A DNA stretch of 25,394 nucleotides from CAYQMF01 sp964418595 (GCA_964418595.1 CAYQMF010000101.1:1-25394), one strand, 5' to 3'. Shown: positions 1 through 6,752, counted from the stretch's first letter. Numbers and translations: made by a program. Notes: generated from the sequence alone by a model not told the origin.

Positions 1-297
1 GCATCGTGGGTCGCTCACCCGCGGTTGGTAGATGGGGCGGACAGAACGGATACCGAGGTGCAGCTTGCCTACACGGCCCACGACAACCGCAGCCCGAACA
101 CGCCGGTGACGGTACACGCCAGCGCCGGGAGCGACGCCGTGCGCATCGACCAGCGCAAGGCGCCGCCGATCGACGGACTCTGGCTTTCACTCGGCGTCTA
201 CCGCTTCGTGGCCAGCAAGCGCGCCGTCGTCGAGATCGGCAACGAGGGCACGCAGGGTCACGTCGTCATCGACGCGGTGCGGCTCGTGGCGCGATGA
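1..297 (+). CDS. C-terminal part of a protein with a golvesin-like C-terminal domain (5' cut by window edge)
   Basis: The frame is open from base 1 and ends at TGA 295-297, so only the last 98 residues are present. The TTG at 25 lies inside the domain and is not a real start. Visible blocks are 'VQLAYTAHDNRSPNTPVTV', 'VRIDQRKAPPIDGLWLSLG', 'YRF' and the ending 'GHVVIDAVRLV'. These match the pattern of the golvesin C-terminal / xanthan-lyase-like beta-sandwich: a YxAHxNR block, an N/DQR block, a SLGxxRF block and a final VVxDAVRLv strand. The domain is usually found at the C terminus of secreted hydrolases and is thought to bind carbohydrate or cell wall. The catalytic part lies outside the window, so the enzyme type cannot be given. 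The gene converges on the minus-strand membrane protein that ends at 384. Confidence 0.75.
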   Translation, partial: ASWVAHPRLVDGADRTDTEVQLAYTAHDNRSPNTPVTVHASAGSDAVRIDQRKAPPIDGLWLSLGVYRFVASKRAVVEIGNEGTQGHVVIDAVRLVAR

Positions 298-378
298 CTC
301 TGTGCTCGTTTGGTGAGAGTTCCCGGAACGGGTGGTGAAAGAGTCTCCGGAACCGACACCGTCGCCAGACTTGCCGCA

Positions 379-400
379 CTGAATCACGGCCACGATTCAG
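379..400 (-). terminator. Inverted repeat overlapping the stop codon of the membrane protein gene
   Basis: Perfect 7-bp arms CTGAATC (379-385) and GATTCAG (394-400) flank an 8-nt loop. The stop codon of the minus-strand gene (384-386) lies inside the hairpin. It sits between two convergent genes, so it could end transcription from either side. There is no clear T-run, so a Rho-independent role is only inferred. Confidence 0.4.
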
Positions 401-857
401 GAGTGCAGATCACAGCCCCGAAGAATCCTACTAACGCGCCCAGCACTGCCTTCAACAACAGCATGATGACGCGCTCGAGGTTGTGCGTGTCCCGCAGTTT
501 CACGCTCTGCATCTCGCGACGCACCACAAGAACCGCCACGACGATAGCGCTCACCATGACCACAGCTTGCGCGCCACCTAACCACAGCGCAGTCCTCGAC
601 CACCGCTCGTCCCGCATCGATGAGCCAAGTTGCCATCCGATCAGAACCTGCCCTCCAACAAGGCTCGCCAACACCAATGATGTCCAGTTTCCAACAATTG
701 GTTGGCCGACGCCAAACAGTGCAAATGGGATGACGGCTACAAATACGAGAATCGGGTTATCCAGCACCATCCCAACTACCAATATGGCAATGCATGTCGC
801 GACGCTGCCAACCACGACACGGTGTGCCGCTCCCAACCTATCTGCAGAATCGCTCAC
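384..857 (-). CDS. Small integral membrane protein, about four transmembrane helices, unknown function
   Basis: From GTG at 857 the protein has 157 residues. Hydrophobic stretches are seen near residues 14-32 (VVVGSVATCIAILVVGMVL), 35-52, 56-74, 90-112 and again near the C terminus (VIMLLLKAVLGALVGFFGA), giving four to five helices. A longer reading frame runs to 1007, but its extra N terminus is Arg/Pro-rich and overlaps two other plausible genes. The GTG at 857 overlaps the TGA of the upstream 22-codon ORF as GTGA, which is typical of translational coupling, so I prefer it. I do not recognise the family. The DNA is visibly less GC-rich than its neighbours, which could mean relaxed constraint or foreign origin. 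The gene is probably last in a three-ORF operon with 854-922 and 940-1446. Confidence 0.6.
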   Translation of the reverse strand: MSDSADRLGAAHRVVVGSVATCIAILVVGMVLDNPILVFVAVIPFALFGVGQPIVGNWTSLVLASLVGGQVLIGWQLGSSMRDERWSRTALWLGGAQAVVMVSAIVVAVLVVRREMQSVKLRDTHNLERVIMLLLKAVLGALVGFFGAVICTPESWP

Positions 858-922
858 CACGCGCCGAACCAGTCGGTCCAGACCGACTTGCCGTAGTCGA
901 ACCTCCGTCCTGAGATCTCCAT
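854..922 (-). CDS. 22-residue peptide ORF with strong Shine-Dalgarno, coupled to the membrane protein gene
   Basis: ATG at 922 is preceded by AAGGAGG with a 4-nt spacer (ACAC), one of the best ribosome binding sites in this window. The peptide begins MEISGRRFDYGKS and ends WTDWFGAW; it is aromatic and mildly hydrophobic at the end. Its TGA (856-854) overlaps the GTG start of the membrane protein by 4 nt. It lies 17 nt after the stop of the 940 gene. It may be a true small protein, a leader that couples translation, or the remaining N terminus of a once longer protein, since the -1/+1 frames carry on into the membrane gene. It is too short for family recognition. Confidence 0.45.
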   Translation of the reverse strand: MEISGRRFDYGKSVWTDWFGAW

Positions 923-939
923 GTGTCCTCCTTCGCGCC

Positions 940-1446
940 TCACGAGTTGGTGCCCGCCTTGTTGAACCACGTGGGCTCCAGCATCCGGTAGATGAGGGAG
1001 CCACCATCCGTGGCCTCGAACACGATCTTGATCCGGAACAGCTCCTCGAAGTCGTCGATCGTCGCGGTGTAGAAGTTCGTGCTCCCGTACTGCGCGAAGG
1101 AGCCAGTGGAGATCTTGGTGCCCTCGCTGGACCTGTCCTCCCGCGCCTTGGTCCAGACTTCGATGTCGAAGACGTTGCTGCTGCCGATGCTGCTCAGGAT
1201 CTCGTAGGTCATCACGGCGTGGTCGCCGCCCTTGGACAGCCAGGCACCCCAGAGCGCCATCGTGTTCGTGTCAGGAATCGACAGAAGTTGCCCCCTAACA
1301 CCCCTCGACTCGACCGCCGTGTCGCCGCGACGCTGTCCCGGTCGACACCCCTGGCCGCCAAACCCCGGGCTCGACGCGGCTCGCCTGCTCAACCCGGGGC
1401 CCGGTCCCGGGACCTCATCCATCATGCCAACGGTGCGAACGTGCAT
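940..1446 (-). CDS. Small soluble protein of a planctomycete-type family (ends 'RMLEPTWFNKAGTNS'); start uncertain
   Basis: The well-behaved part is about 115 residues, beginning 'LLSIPDTNTMALWG' (near 1284) and running through 'GGDHAVMTYEIL', 'FDIEVWTKAREDRSSEG' and 'YRMLEPTWFN'. From memory, similar short proteins with a D-T-N-T-M start and a 'RMLxPTWF' end occur in multiple copies in Planctomycetota; function is unknown. Start choice is hard. ATG at 1446 has a good AAGGAG with a 6-nt spacer (168 residues), but the first 50 residues after it are a Pro/Gly/Arg-rich stretch unlike the rest. ATG at 1260 (106 residues) lacks a ribosome site and would cut the conserved 'SIPDTNT' block. CTG at 1284 follows AGGGGG with good spacing. 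The gene is the first of an apparent operon with the 22-residue peptide and the membrane protein. Confidence 0.6.
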   Translation of the reverse strand: MHVRTVGMMDEVPGPGPGLSRRAASSPGFGGQGCRPGQRRGDTAVESRGVRGQLLSIPDTNTMALWGAWLSKGGDHAVMTYEILSSIGSSNVFDIEVWTKAREDRSSEGTKISTGSFAQYGSTNFYTATIDDFEELFRIKIVFEATDGGSLIYRMLEPTWFNKAGTNS

Positions 1447-1558
1447 GCTCGACTCCTTGTCCCGCACGTGGGCGGGCGTCTCGGAAGCATGACCGTTGGC
1501 GGGCGTGCCGGTCAGGTGCGGGACGCTACCGCCGCAGCGGCTCGCCTGTCAACCCGGG
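1376..1558. repeat. Two imperfect direct copies of a 22-23 nt motif, about 160 bp apart
   Basis: GCGGCTCGCCTG-C-TCAACCCGGG at 1376-1398 recurs at 1537-1558 with a single base less. The two copies bracket the start region (ATG 1446) of the 940-1446 gene. Between them lies a 9-bp inverted repeat, GCCAACGGT (1426-1434) and ACCGTTGGC (1492-1500). This might be the footprint of a small insertion or rearrangement, but chance in GC-rich DNA cannot be excluded. Confidence 0.35.
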
Positions 1559-1778
1559 TGGGCGGGACGTGCGGGGGCGCATCAGGAAGTTGTGTGGGTG
1601 ACTTGGCATGGCCAAGTGGCGTTCTGGCCCCGGTTCCCGGCCTCCTGCCACGACCGGTGCGGCCGCGCGGCGAGCAGGAGCCGCCAGGCTGGGGAGGTCG
1701 CAGAACCTCGCCGATGGCGTCGAAACGGCGATTCGGAGGGTCTCGGGAAAAGGGAAGAGGAAGGGGTGCCCAGCGGCG

Positions 1779-1805
1779 GGGGGAACCCGAAGGTGGGGTT
1801 CCCCC
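1779..1805. terminator. Perfect 10-bp hairpin, possible terminator
   Basis: GGGGGAACCC (1779-1788) and GGGTTCCCCC (1796-1805) form a perfect 10-bp stem with a 7-nt loop. It lies about 165 bp beyond the stop of the minus-strand gene ending at 1969. No T-run follows on either strand, so it may instead be a structured RNA or protein site. Confidence 0.4.
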
Positions 1806-1920
1806 GAGAGCGGGATCGCCGAGTGCGACCGATCGTCGGTCACGCTGCCCTGGGGAACCCACATGACTTCCCGAAGGCCCCGTGCGGGACGTGCGGGACG
1901 TGATCCTTGTCGTCCGGGAG

Positions 1921-1943
1921 CTGGCGCCGCGCCGCAGCGCCAG
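1921..1943 (-). terminator. Hairpin just downstream of the Cys-rich protein gene
   Basis: CTGGCGC (1921-1927) and GCGCCAG (1937-1943) form a 7-bp stem with a 9-nt loop, starting 26 nt after the stop codon at 1969. Position suits a terminator for that gene. No T-run is present. Confidence 0.4.
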
Positions 1944-1968
1944 CGCTGAGCCGCATAGCGCAGGCCGA

Positions 1969-3222
1969 TCAGGTGCCGAGCACGAGATCCAGCGCGTTGG
2001 TCAAGCCGAGCGACGGCGGCAGCGCGAACGGCGGGCAGACCACGATGCCCTGTGCGCAGAGGCGCGCGCCGCAGAGCGCGTAGTCCTTCGGCACGGGGAG
2101 GCCGACCGAAGCGGTGCCGTCGCAACGGGTCGTGCCGGTGATCGGCGCGAACGGCAGCAGCACGAGCGTCGGGATGTCGGTGTGCCAGCGCCCGCAGAAG
2201 ATCGGGAAGCCGGCGGTGCACGGCCCGGCCGCGACGCCCAACTGGAAGAGCCCGCCGGTCGGCGCGTCGGTGAGATCGATGCGGAACGCGGGGTTGCCGA
2301 GCACCGGGTCGCCGTGCGCGGAGAGCGCCATGGTGTTGCAGTCGGGGCAGCGATCGGCGAGGCAGCTCATGCCGACGGCGCGCGGGTGCACGGGCTCGAT
2401 GTCGATGCCGTGCCAGGAGTAACCCAGCAGCCCGGGGCTGCGCGGGCAGCAGCCGACGGGCGTGAAGGTGCACGGGTCGGTCGCGATGCGGTTGGTGAAG
2501 ATCGCGGTCTGCTGGCCGTCGGTGACGTAGAGCAGGCCGTCGCACGCGTCGTACGTCATGCCGGTGATCGCGCCGAGCGGAGTCACGCCGCAAGAGTCGA
2601 GCGCGGTGCGGCAGACGATGTCGCACGGGGAACCAGCGCGGGCGATGAGCAGTGTGTTCTGGGGCAGCAGCGCGCCGAACACCGACGTCGCGTACAGCAC
2701 CAAGTCGTGCGCCTCGTCGAGCGCGACCGCGCCGGCGATGTGGCGAGCCGTGGTGAGCGGGAACCGACAGGTCGCCGTCACCTGCGGCGGGCAGCTCCGC
2801 AGGTGGAAGAAACTCAGCGCCGCAGCACCCGGCACCGACTCGAGCTGGAGCATCTGGTAGCGGGCCTCACAGATCTCGAGCCCCGTGGCGACGGACCCAG
2901 GGCCCAGCGTGAGGTTGGCGGCCACGGAGCAGAGGAGCTGGCAGTCGCTGATGCGCGTCTCGGCCATGCGGGTGCCCTGCGTGTGCCAGAGCGAGCCGTT
3001 GAGCGCGTTGTAGGCGGCGCCGCCGGCGTGACCCGCCGCGGGCCCCACGCCGGTGGGACAGGTGCGGAGCGACGGCTGGCAGAGGGTCTGGCTGAGGATC
3101 GCGGGGCTCGCCACGGCGGCCGGATCCGACGCGAACCCGATGATGCGGCCAGGGGCGATGACTTGTGCGGAAGCCACCGCGGCGAGCGCGAGCGCGCTCG
3201 CGGGGAAGAGGACGTTCTTCAT
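1969..3222 (-). CDS. Cys-rich exported protein with a Planctomycetota-type C-terminal module
   Basis: ATG at 3222 begins MKNVLFPASALALAAVASAQ, a clear signal peptide with an AxA-Q cleavage site; GGAG lies about 9 nt upstream. The longer frame to 3291 adds a non-signal-like N terminus and is not preferred. The product has 417 residues and about 23 cysteines spread along its length, suggesting disulfide bonding outside the cytoplasm. Recurrent blocks such as 'YNALNGSLWHTQG', 'HDLVLYATS' and 'YDACDGLLYVTDG' look like blades of a beta-propeller that reads short repeated strands, but I cannot name the family. The C-terminal 47 residues ('ASVGLPVPKDYALCG...' to '...LTNALDLVLGT') align by eye with the end of the RCC1-repeat protein at 21697, pointing to a shared secretion or attachment module. 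It is probably monocistronic, 84 nt downstream of the SCO-domain gene's stop. Confidence 0.75.
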   Translation of the reverse strand: MKNVLFPASALALAAVASAQVIAPGRIIGFASDPAAVASPAILSQTLCQPSLRTCPTGVGPAAGHAGGAAYNALNGSLWHTQGTRMAETRISDCQLLCSVAANLTLGPGSVATGLEICEARYQMLQLESVPGAAALSFFHLRSCPPQVTATCRFPLTTARHIAGAVALDEAHDLVLYATSVFGALLPQNTLLIARAGSPCDIVCRTALDSCGVTPLGAITGMTYDACDGLLYVTDGQQTAIFTNRIATDPCTFTPVGCCPRSPGLLGYSWHGIDIEPVHPRAVGMSCLADRCPDCNTMALSAHGDPVLGNPAFRIDLTDAPTGGLFQLGVAAGPCTAGFPIFCGRWHTDIPTLVLLPFAPITGTTRCDGTASVGLPVPKDYALCGARLCAQGIVVCPPFALPPSLGLTNALDLVLGT

Positions 3223-3306
3223 GAGGGGTCTCCGGCAGGGGTGCGCCCGTGAGTGCCCCGCCCCAGGAATCCGACGCTGCGAGTTGGCCAAAAAGAGGCT
3301 GGCCGC

Positions 3307-4728
3307 CTATCGCAGCAGCGCCGAGATCGCCGCAACGACCGGCGCCTTGTCGACCTGGAGCCCCTGCACGCGGTGCGCGATCCGGCCCTCGCGGTCGAGC
3401 ACCGTGATCAGGTTCGAGTGCGCGAAGTCGCCGTTCGGCGCCTGCTGGTAGTTCACCCCCAGGACCGCGGCGAGTTCGCGCACGGCGCCCGCGTCGCCGT
3501 GCAGCAGGGTCCACTGCGTCAGGTCGAGGCCTTGCTCGCCCGCCCACTCACGCAACCGCTCGGGTTGGTCGCGCACCGTGTCGAACGACACCAGCAACCC
3601 GCGCACCGCCCCGCGCTGCGCCTCCGGCAGCGCCGCCACCAGCGCCTTGGCGTCGGCGGTGAGGCGAGGGCAGACGTAGGAGCAGTGCGTGAAGACCATC
3701 GCGACCAGGGTGACGTGCCCGCGGAAGTCGGCGAGCCTGCGCACGACGCCGGACTGATCGGTCCACGTGGAACCGAGCGCGTACACCGAGGCCTCCGGCA
3801 GCGGCGCCTTGGCGGCGGGCTCGTCCGAGCAGCACGACTCTTCGGCCACGTCCGCGGCCACGGGCGGCGCGACGTCGGCCGCACACCGGAACCCGAGCGT
3901 GCGCACCGTGTAGCCAGCGCGGAGGCTGCTGCGGAACGCGTAGCGCATGAACGCCGCGTAGTCGGCCGGATCGGTGGCGCCGACGCTGCCGCTGCCACAG
4001 AACAGGTTGCGCTCGAGCCCCGCGTCGCCGCGCGACTCGCCGGACACCAGTGCCGAGTTGAAGTCCTCGACCCATTCCCAGACGAGGCCGTGCAGGTCGA
4101 AGACCCCGGCGCGCGTGGCGAACGTGCTCTCGACCTCCGGTAGAACGTCTGGCGTCGGCCGCGCGTACCAGGCGAGCAGACGCTCCGTCACCGCGGCCTT
4201 GCCACCCTCGAGGTCCGCGGCGGCGACCTCCCATTCGGCGACGGTGGGCAGGCGTCGCCCCGCCCACCGCGCGTAGGCACGCGCGGCGAACCACGACACG
4301 TGCGTCACGGGTCGCGCGCCGGCGTCGGGACCGGGATCGAGGTCGTCGCGCCAGGGCGCGAGGTACTGCGCGTCGGCGAACAGCCGCGCCACGTGCGACC
4401 GTCGCCACGCCGGCTCGGCGCGGACGAAGGCGAGGAACTGCGCATTGGTCACCGCGTGGCGTTCGAGGTCGAAGGCCGAAACCGCCGTGTCGCCAGTGTC
4501 CTTGCCGAACAGCGGCCGGAAGGTCCCGGCCTCGATCCGCACGAGCGGGGTCACGATGGCCTGCGGGTCCACGGCTTCGCCAGGTGGCAGCGCCGCGCGC
4601 GCGGCCGATGCGCCGCGGGCGTCGGGTGTGGACGCCGGGCGCTCGGTGGCCGCACGCTCGCAGCCTGGCCCGAGCGTCGCGATCAGCGCCAGCGCGATCG
4701 ACCGTGCCTTGCTCAGCCTCGCTGACAT
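3307..4728 (-). CDS. NirV-like (FGE/SUMF1 family) domain fused to a SCO1/SenC copper-thioredoxin domain, lipoprotein
   Basis: ATG at 4728 gives 473 residues starting MSARLSKARSIALALIATLG, with Cys23 in a loose lipobox (GPGC), so export and lipidation are likely. Residues about 60-285 form a formylglycine-generating-enzyme-like (SUMF1) fold: 'THVSWFAARAYARWAGRRLPTVAEWE', 'GLVWEWVEDFN' and 'LGFRCA' (Cys282). The second active-site Cys of true FGE appears to be replaced in 'YAAFMRYAFRSSL', so sulfatase activation is unlikely. This domain matches NirV, the partner often encoded beside nirK. Residues about 310-470 are SCO1/SenC: 'VFTHCSYVCPRL' gives Cys349 and Cys353 (CxxxC) and 'GDFAHSNLI' gives His437, the Cu ligands. 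SCO proteins load copper into cuproenzymes. The start lies 4 nt after the nirK stop, with GGTGAG ahead, so the two are almost certainly co-translated. Inferred role: maturation of NirK. Confidence 0.88.
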   Translation of the reverse strand: MSARLSKARSIALALIATLGPGCERAATERPASTPDARGASAARAALPPGEAVDPQAIVTPLVRIEAGTFRPLFGKDTGDTAVSAFDLERHAVTNAQFLAFVRAEPAWRRSHVARLFADAQYLAPWRDDLDPGPDAGARPVTHVSWFAARAYARWAGRRLPTVAEWEVAAADLEGGKAAVTERLLAWYARPTPDVLPEVESTFATRAGVFDLHGLVWEWVEDFNSALVSGESRGDAGLERNLFCGSGSVGATDPADYAAFMRYAFRSSLRAGYTVRTLGFRCAADVAPPVAADVAEESCCSDEPAAKAPLPEASVYALGSTWTDQSGVVRRLADFRGHVTLVAMVFTHCSYVCPRLTADAKALVAALPEAQRGAVRGLLVSFDTVRDQPERLREWAGEQGLDLTQWTLLHGDAGAVRELAAVLGVNYQQAPNGDFAHSNLITVLDREGRIAHRVQGLQVDKAPVVAAISALLR

Positions 4729-4732
4729 CGTC

Positions 4733-6220
4733 TCACCGCCTCGCGGCGACCTCCTGCGGCGTGACCATCTCGCCCTCGTTGCCCCAGGTGTTGCGCACAT
4801 ACGTGAGCACGTTGGCGACATCTTCGTCGTTCATGGACACCGCCGGCATCACGCTGTTGAACTCCTTGCCGTTGACGGTGACCTTGCCCTGCAGGCCCTT
4901 GATCACGATGTCGATCGAGCGGGTCTTGTCGGCCATGAGGAAGTCCGACTTGGCGAGGGGCGGGAACGCGAGCGGGATGCCCTGGCCGTTGGCCTGGTGG
5001 CACGCAAGGCAGATCGACGCGTAGATCCGCTCGCCGTGCTTGATCCGCTCCTCCCTGGAGAGATTCGTCGGCGCCGCCGGCTGCGCCGCGCCGGCGATCT
5101 GCTGCGGCGCGCCACCCTCGCCCTGGTAGATGCGATCGTCCTGACGGCCACTGTAGACGACAGTGTCTTCCGGGCCATTGACCTTGAGCATGCCCAGTGC
5201 ACCCTTGTTGAAGGTCCGGAAGATCGAGTGGTCGACGATGATGAACGTGCCCGGCACGTCGACCTTGAACTCCACCACCGCCGAGCCGCCGGCCGGCACC
5301 AGGGTCGTCTGCACGTTGCGGTTGGCTACCGACCCGCCCTCGGCCTGGACGATGTCGAAGATCTCGCCGATCACGTGGAACGAGCTGACGAGGTTGGGGC
5401 CGCCGTTGCCGACGAAGAGGCGGACGGTCTCACCGACCTTGGCAGTGATGGCCTTGTCGCCCACGAGCGCGCCGACGGAGCCGTTGAACAGCACGTAGTC
5501 GGGCTGCTCGCGCAACGCCTTCGTCATGTCGAACGGCTGCAACCCCTGCTCGCCATAGGCACCTGCGGTGTAGAAATCGCCCTGCATCACGTAGTACTCC
5601 CGGTCGACCTTGGGGAGGCCCGCGGCGGGCTCGACGAGGATCAGGCCGTACATGCCGTTGGCGATGTGCATCCCGACCGGTGCCGTCGCGCAGTGGTAGA
5701 CGTAGAGGCCCGGATTGATGCACTTGAACGAGAACTGCGAGGTGTGGCCCGGCGCCGTGAACGACGATGCCGCGCCGCCGCCCGGGCCGGTGACCGCGTG
5801 CAGGTCGATGTTGTGCGGCATCTTGCTGCTCGGGTGGTTGCTCAGGTGGAACTCGACGAGGTCGCCTTCGCGGGCGCGGATGAAGCTGCCGGGCACGGTG
5901 CCGCCGAAGGTCCAGAACGTGTAGGTCGTGCCCTCCGCGATCGGTGCCTCCAGTTCGCGCACCTCGAGCTTCACGATCAGCTTGGTGGCGTTCGTGCGGG
6001 TGATGGGCGGCGGCACGTGCGGCGGCGCAGTGAGGACGGCCGTCTCCTGGCCGACGACCGGGCCGATCTCGACGGGACGCTTCGCGCCCGCTCCCCGCGA
6101 CTCACCGCTACAGCCGACGAGCAGTGCGAGCGGGGCCAGGGCCAGGAATGCGAGTGGGTGACGAGTCACGACGGGGGAGGCGGTCACAGGGTTTCCTTCG
6201 GGGCGAGTGGAACGGTTCAT
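4733..6220 (-). CDS. nirK: Copper-containing nitrite reductase with C-terminal cytochrome c domain
   Basis: 495 residues from ATG 6220. The N terminus carries a lipoprotein signal, LALLVGC, with Cys37. Two cupredoxin domains span about 75-350. Type 1 Cu ligands are visible as His136 (MPHNID), Cys177 (YHCA), His185 and Met190 (GMHIANGM). Type 2 ligands are His141, His176 and probably His331 (VDHSIF). The catalytic pair would be Asp139 and His282 (SFHVIG). Residues about 385-490 are a class I cytochrome c with heme motif CLACH (404-408) and likely axial Met458 (VMPAV). Such NirK-c fusions supply the electron directly to the type 1 copper. Reaction: nitrite to nitric oxide at the outer face of the cytoplasmic membrane or in the periplasm. 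All copper and heme ligands look intact. It heads an operon with the NirV-SCO gene. A 16-bp palindrome sits at its start codon. Confidence 0.96.
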   Translation of the reverse strand: MNRSTRPEGNPVTASPVVTRHPLAFLALAPLALLVGCSGESRGAGAKRPVEIGPVVGQETAVLTAPPHVPPPITRTNATKLIVKLEVRELEAPIAEGTTYTFWTFGGTVPGSFIRAREGDLVEFHLSNHPSSKMPHNIDLHAVTGPGGGAASSFTAPGHTSQFSFKCINPGLYVYHCATAPVGMHIANGMYGLILVEPAAGLPKVDREYYVMQGDFYTAGAYGEQGLQPFDMTKALREQPDYVLFNGSVGALVGDKAITAKVGETVRLFVGNGGPNLVSSFHVIGEIFDIVQAEGGSVANRNVQTTLVPAGGSAVVEFKVDVPGTFIIVDHSIFRTFNKGALGMLKVNGPEDTVVYSGRQDDRIYQGEGGAPQQIAGAAQPAAPTNLSREERIKHGERIYASICLACHQANGQGIPLAFPPLAKSDFLMADKTRSIDIVIKGLQGKVTVNGKEFNSVMPAVSMNDEDVANVLTYVRNTWGNEGEMVTPQEVAARR

Positions 6221-6235
6221 GGATCGATCGATCCA
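6220..6235. promoter_or_regulatory. 16-bp perfect palindrome at the nirK start codon
   Basis: TGGATCGATCGATCCA is self-complementary over all 16 bases, and its first base on the plus strand is part of the nirK ATG (6220). It could be an operator or an RNA hairpin covering the ribosome site. No clear Shine-Dalgarno is seen for nirK. It does not fit the FNR/NNR consensus spacing (TTGAT-N4-ATCAA). Confidence 0.4.
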
Positions 6236-6303
6236 CTGAGCCGAACTCCGCCCGCCCGGGGCACGTTTTCAGATCAACACGCCTGCGGATACCATCCCGC
6301 CCA

Positions 6304-6744
6304 GTGCCCGGCTCGCGCGCTCTCCTGCTGGTCTTCACCTACGGGGCGACCGCGTTGGCCACCGCCGACGCCGTGCGCACGCTCTGGCGCCCGCCGCCGG
6401 CGGGTCGGCCCGAACCGGACCTTCTCGCGCGCCTCGAACCGATGCGGGCACACCTGACAGGCGTGCCGGTGCTGTGCTACCTGCCGCGCGACTACGTGGT
6501 GGCCCTCACCGACCCTGCGTCGAATCCGGTGGCGGCCACCCGGGCCAACCTCGAGCTGTTCCTCGCCCAGCGGGTGTTCGCGCCCACCTTGGTGCGGCTG
6601 GTCGACACCGACCCCACCGTGGCGTGGACGCTGGGCAACTTCGCCGATCGGAGCGCGGTGCCCGGCGACTGGCGGGAACGCGGGCTCGATCTCGTGGCCG
6701 ACGGCGGCAACGGCGTGGTGCTCTTCAAGCCGCGAGGGCGCTGA
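6304..6744 (+). CDS. Small membrane-anchored protein, unknown function
   Basis: From GTG 6304 the product has 146 residues. Residues about 4-20 (SRALLLVFTYGATALATAD) are hydrophobic and could be an anchor or signal; the rest ('VLCYLPRDYVVALTDPAS', 'LVRLVDTDPTVAWTLGNF', 'GNGVVLFKPR') looks like a soluble alpha/beta domain outside the membrane. The reading frame extends upstream to 6124, but that part overlaps nirK antisense and is not credible. The stop is 8 nt before the glycosyltransferase start, so the two are an operon, and the small protein may be a partner or a detached extracytoplasmic domain of that enzyme. I do not recognise the family. Confidence 0.65.
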   Translation: MPGSRALLLVFTYGATALATADAVRTLWRPPPAGRPEPDLLARLEPMRAHLTGVPVLCYLPRDYVVALTDPASNPVAATRANLELFLAQRVFAPTLVRLVDTDPTVAWTLGNFADRSAVPGDWRERGLDLVADGGNGVVLFKPRGR

Positions 6745-6752
6745 CCGCCGGC

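Larger units (their letters stand above)
1447..1968. other. Gene-poor stretch with several inverted repeats
   Basis: Open frames exist on both strands here, but their products are Arg/Pro/Gly-rich, without domains or ribosome sites, as expected for chance frames in GC-rich DNA. What is visible is structure: a 7-bp palindrome with 3-nt loop at 1601-1617 (ACTTGGC/GCCAAGT), a 10-bp perfect hairpin at 1779-1805, a 9-bp tandem repeat CGTGCGGGA at about 1878-1900, and a 7-bp hairpin at 1921-1943. I see no tRNA or rRNA. Confidence 0.5.

Noticed and set aside
1376..1558. Integron attC sites or insertion sequence ends
   Set aside because: No transposase or integrase frame, no conserved attC core sites, and the two copies differ by an indel; only a short repeat can be claimed.
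1526..2626. 366-residue minus-strand frame overlapping the Cys-rich gene
   Set aside because: Composition is Arg/His/Pro-rich with no domain; it is the shifted frame of the real gene ending at 1969, joined to gene-free DNA.
6264..6277. Possible FNR/NNR box upstream of nirK (ATCAA at 6273-6277)
   Set aside because: Only one half-site is present; the other half reads CGTTT instead of TTGAT.
4445..6457. 670-residue plus-strand frame opposite nirK and NirV-SCO
   Set aside because: Antisense to two certain genes and rich in Arg, Asp, His and Val repeats typical of complementary frames in GC-rich DNA.
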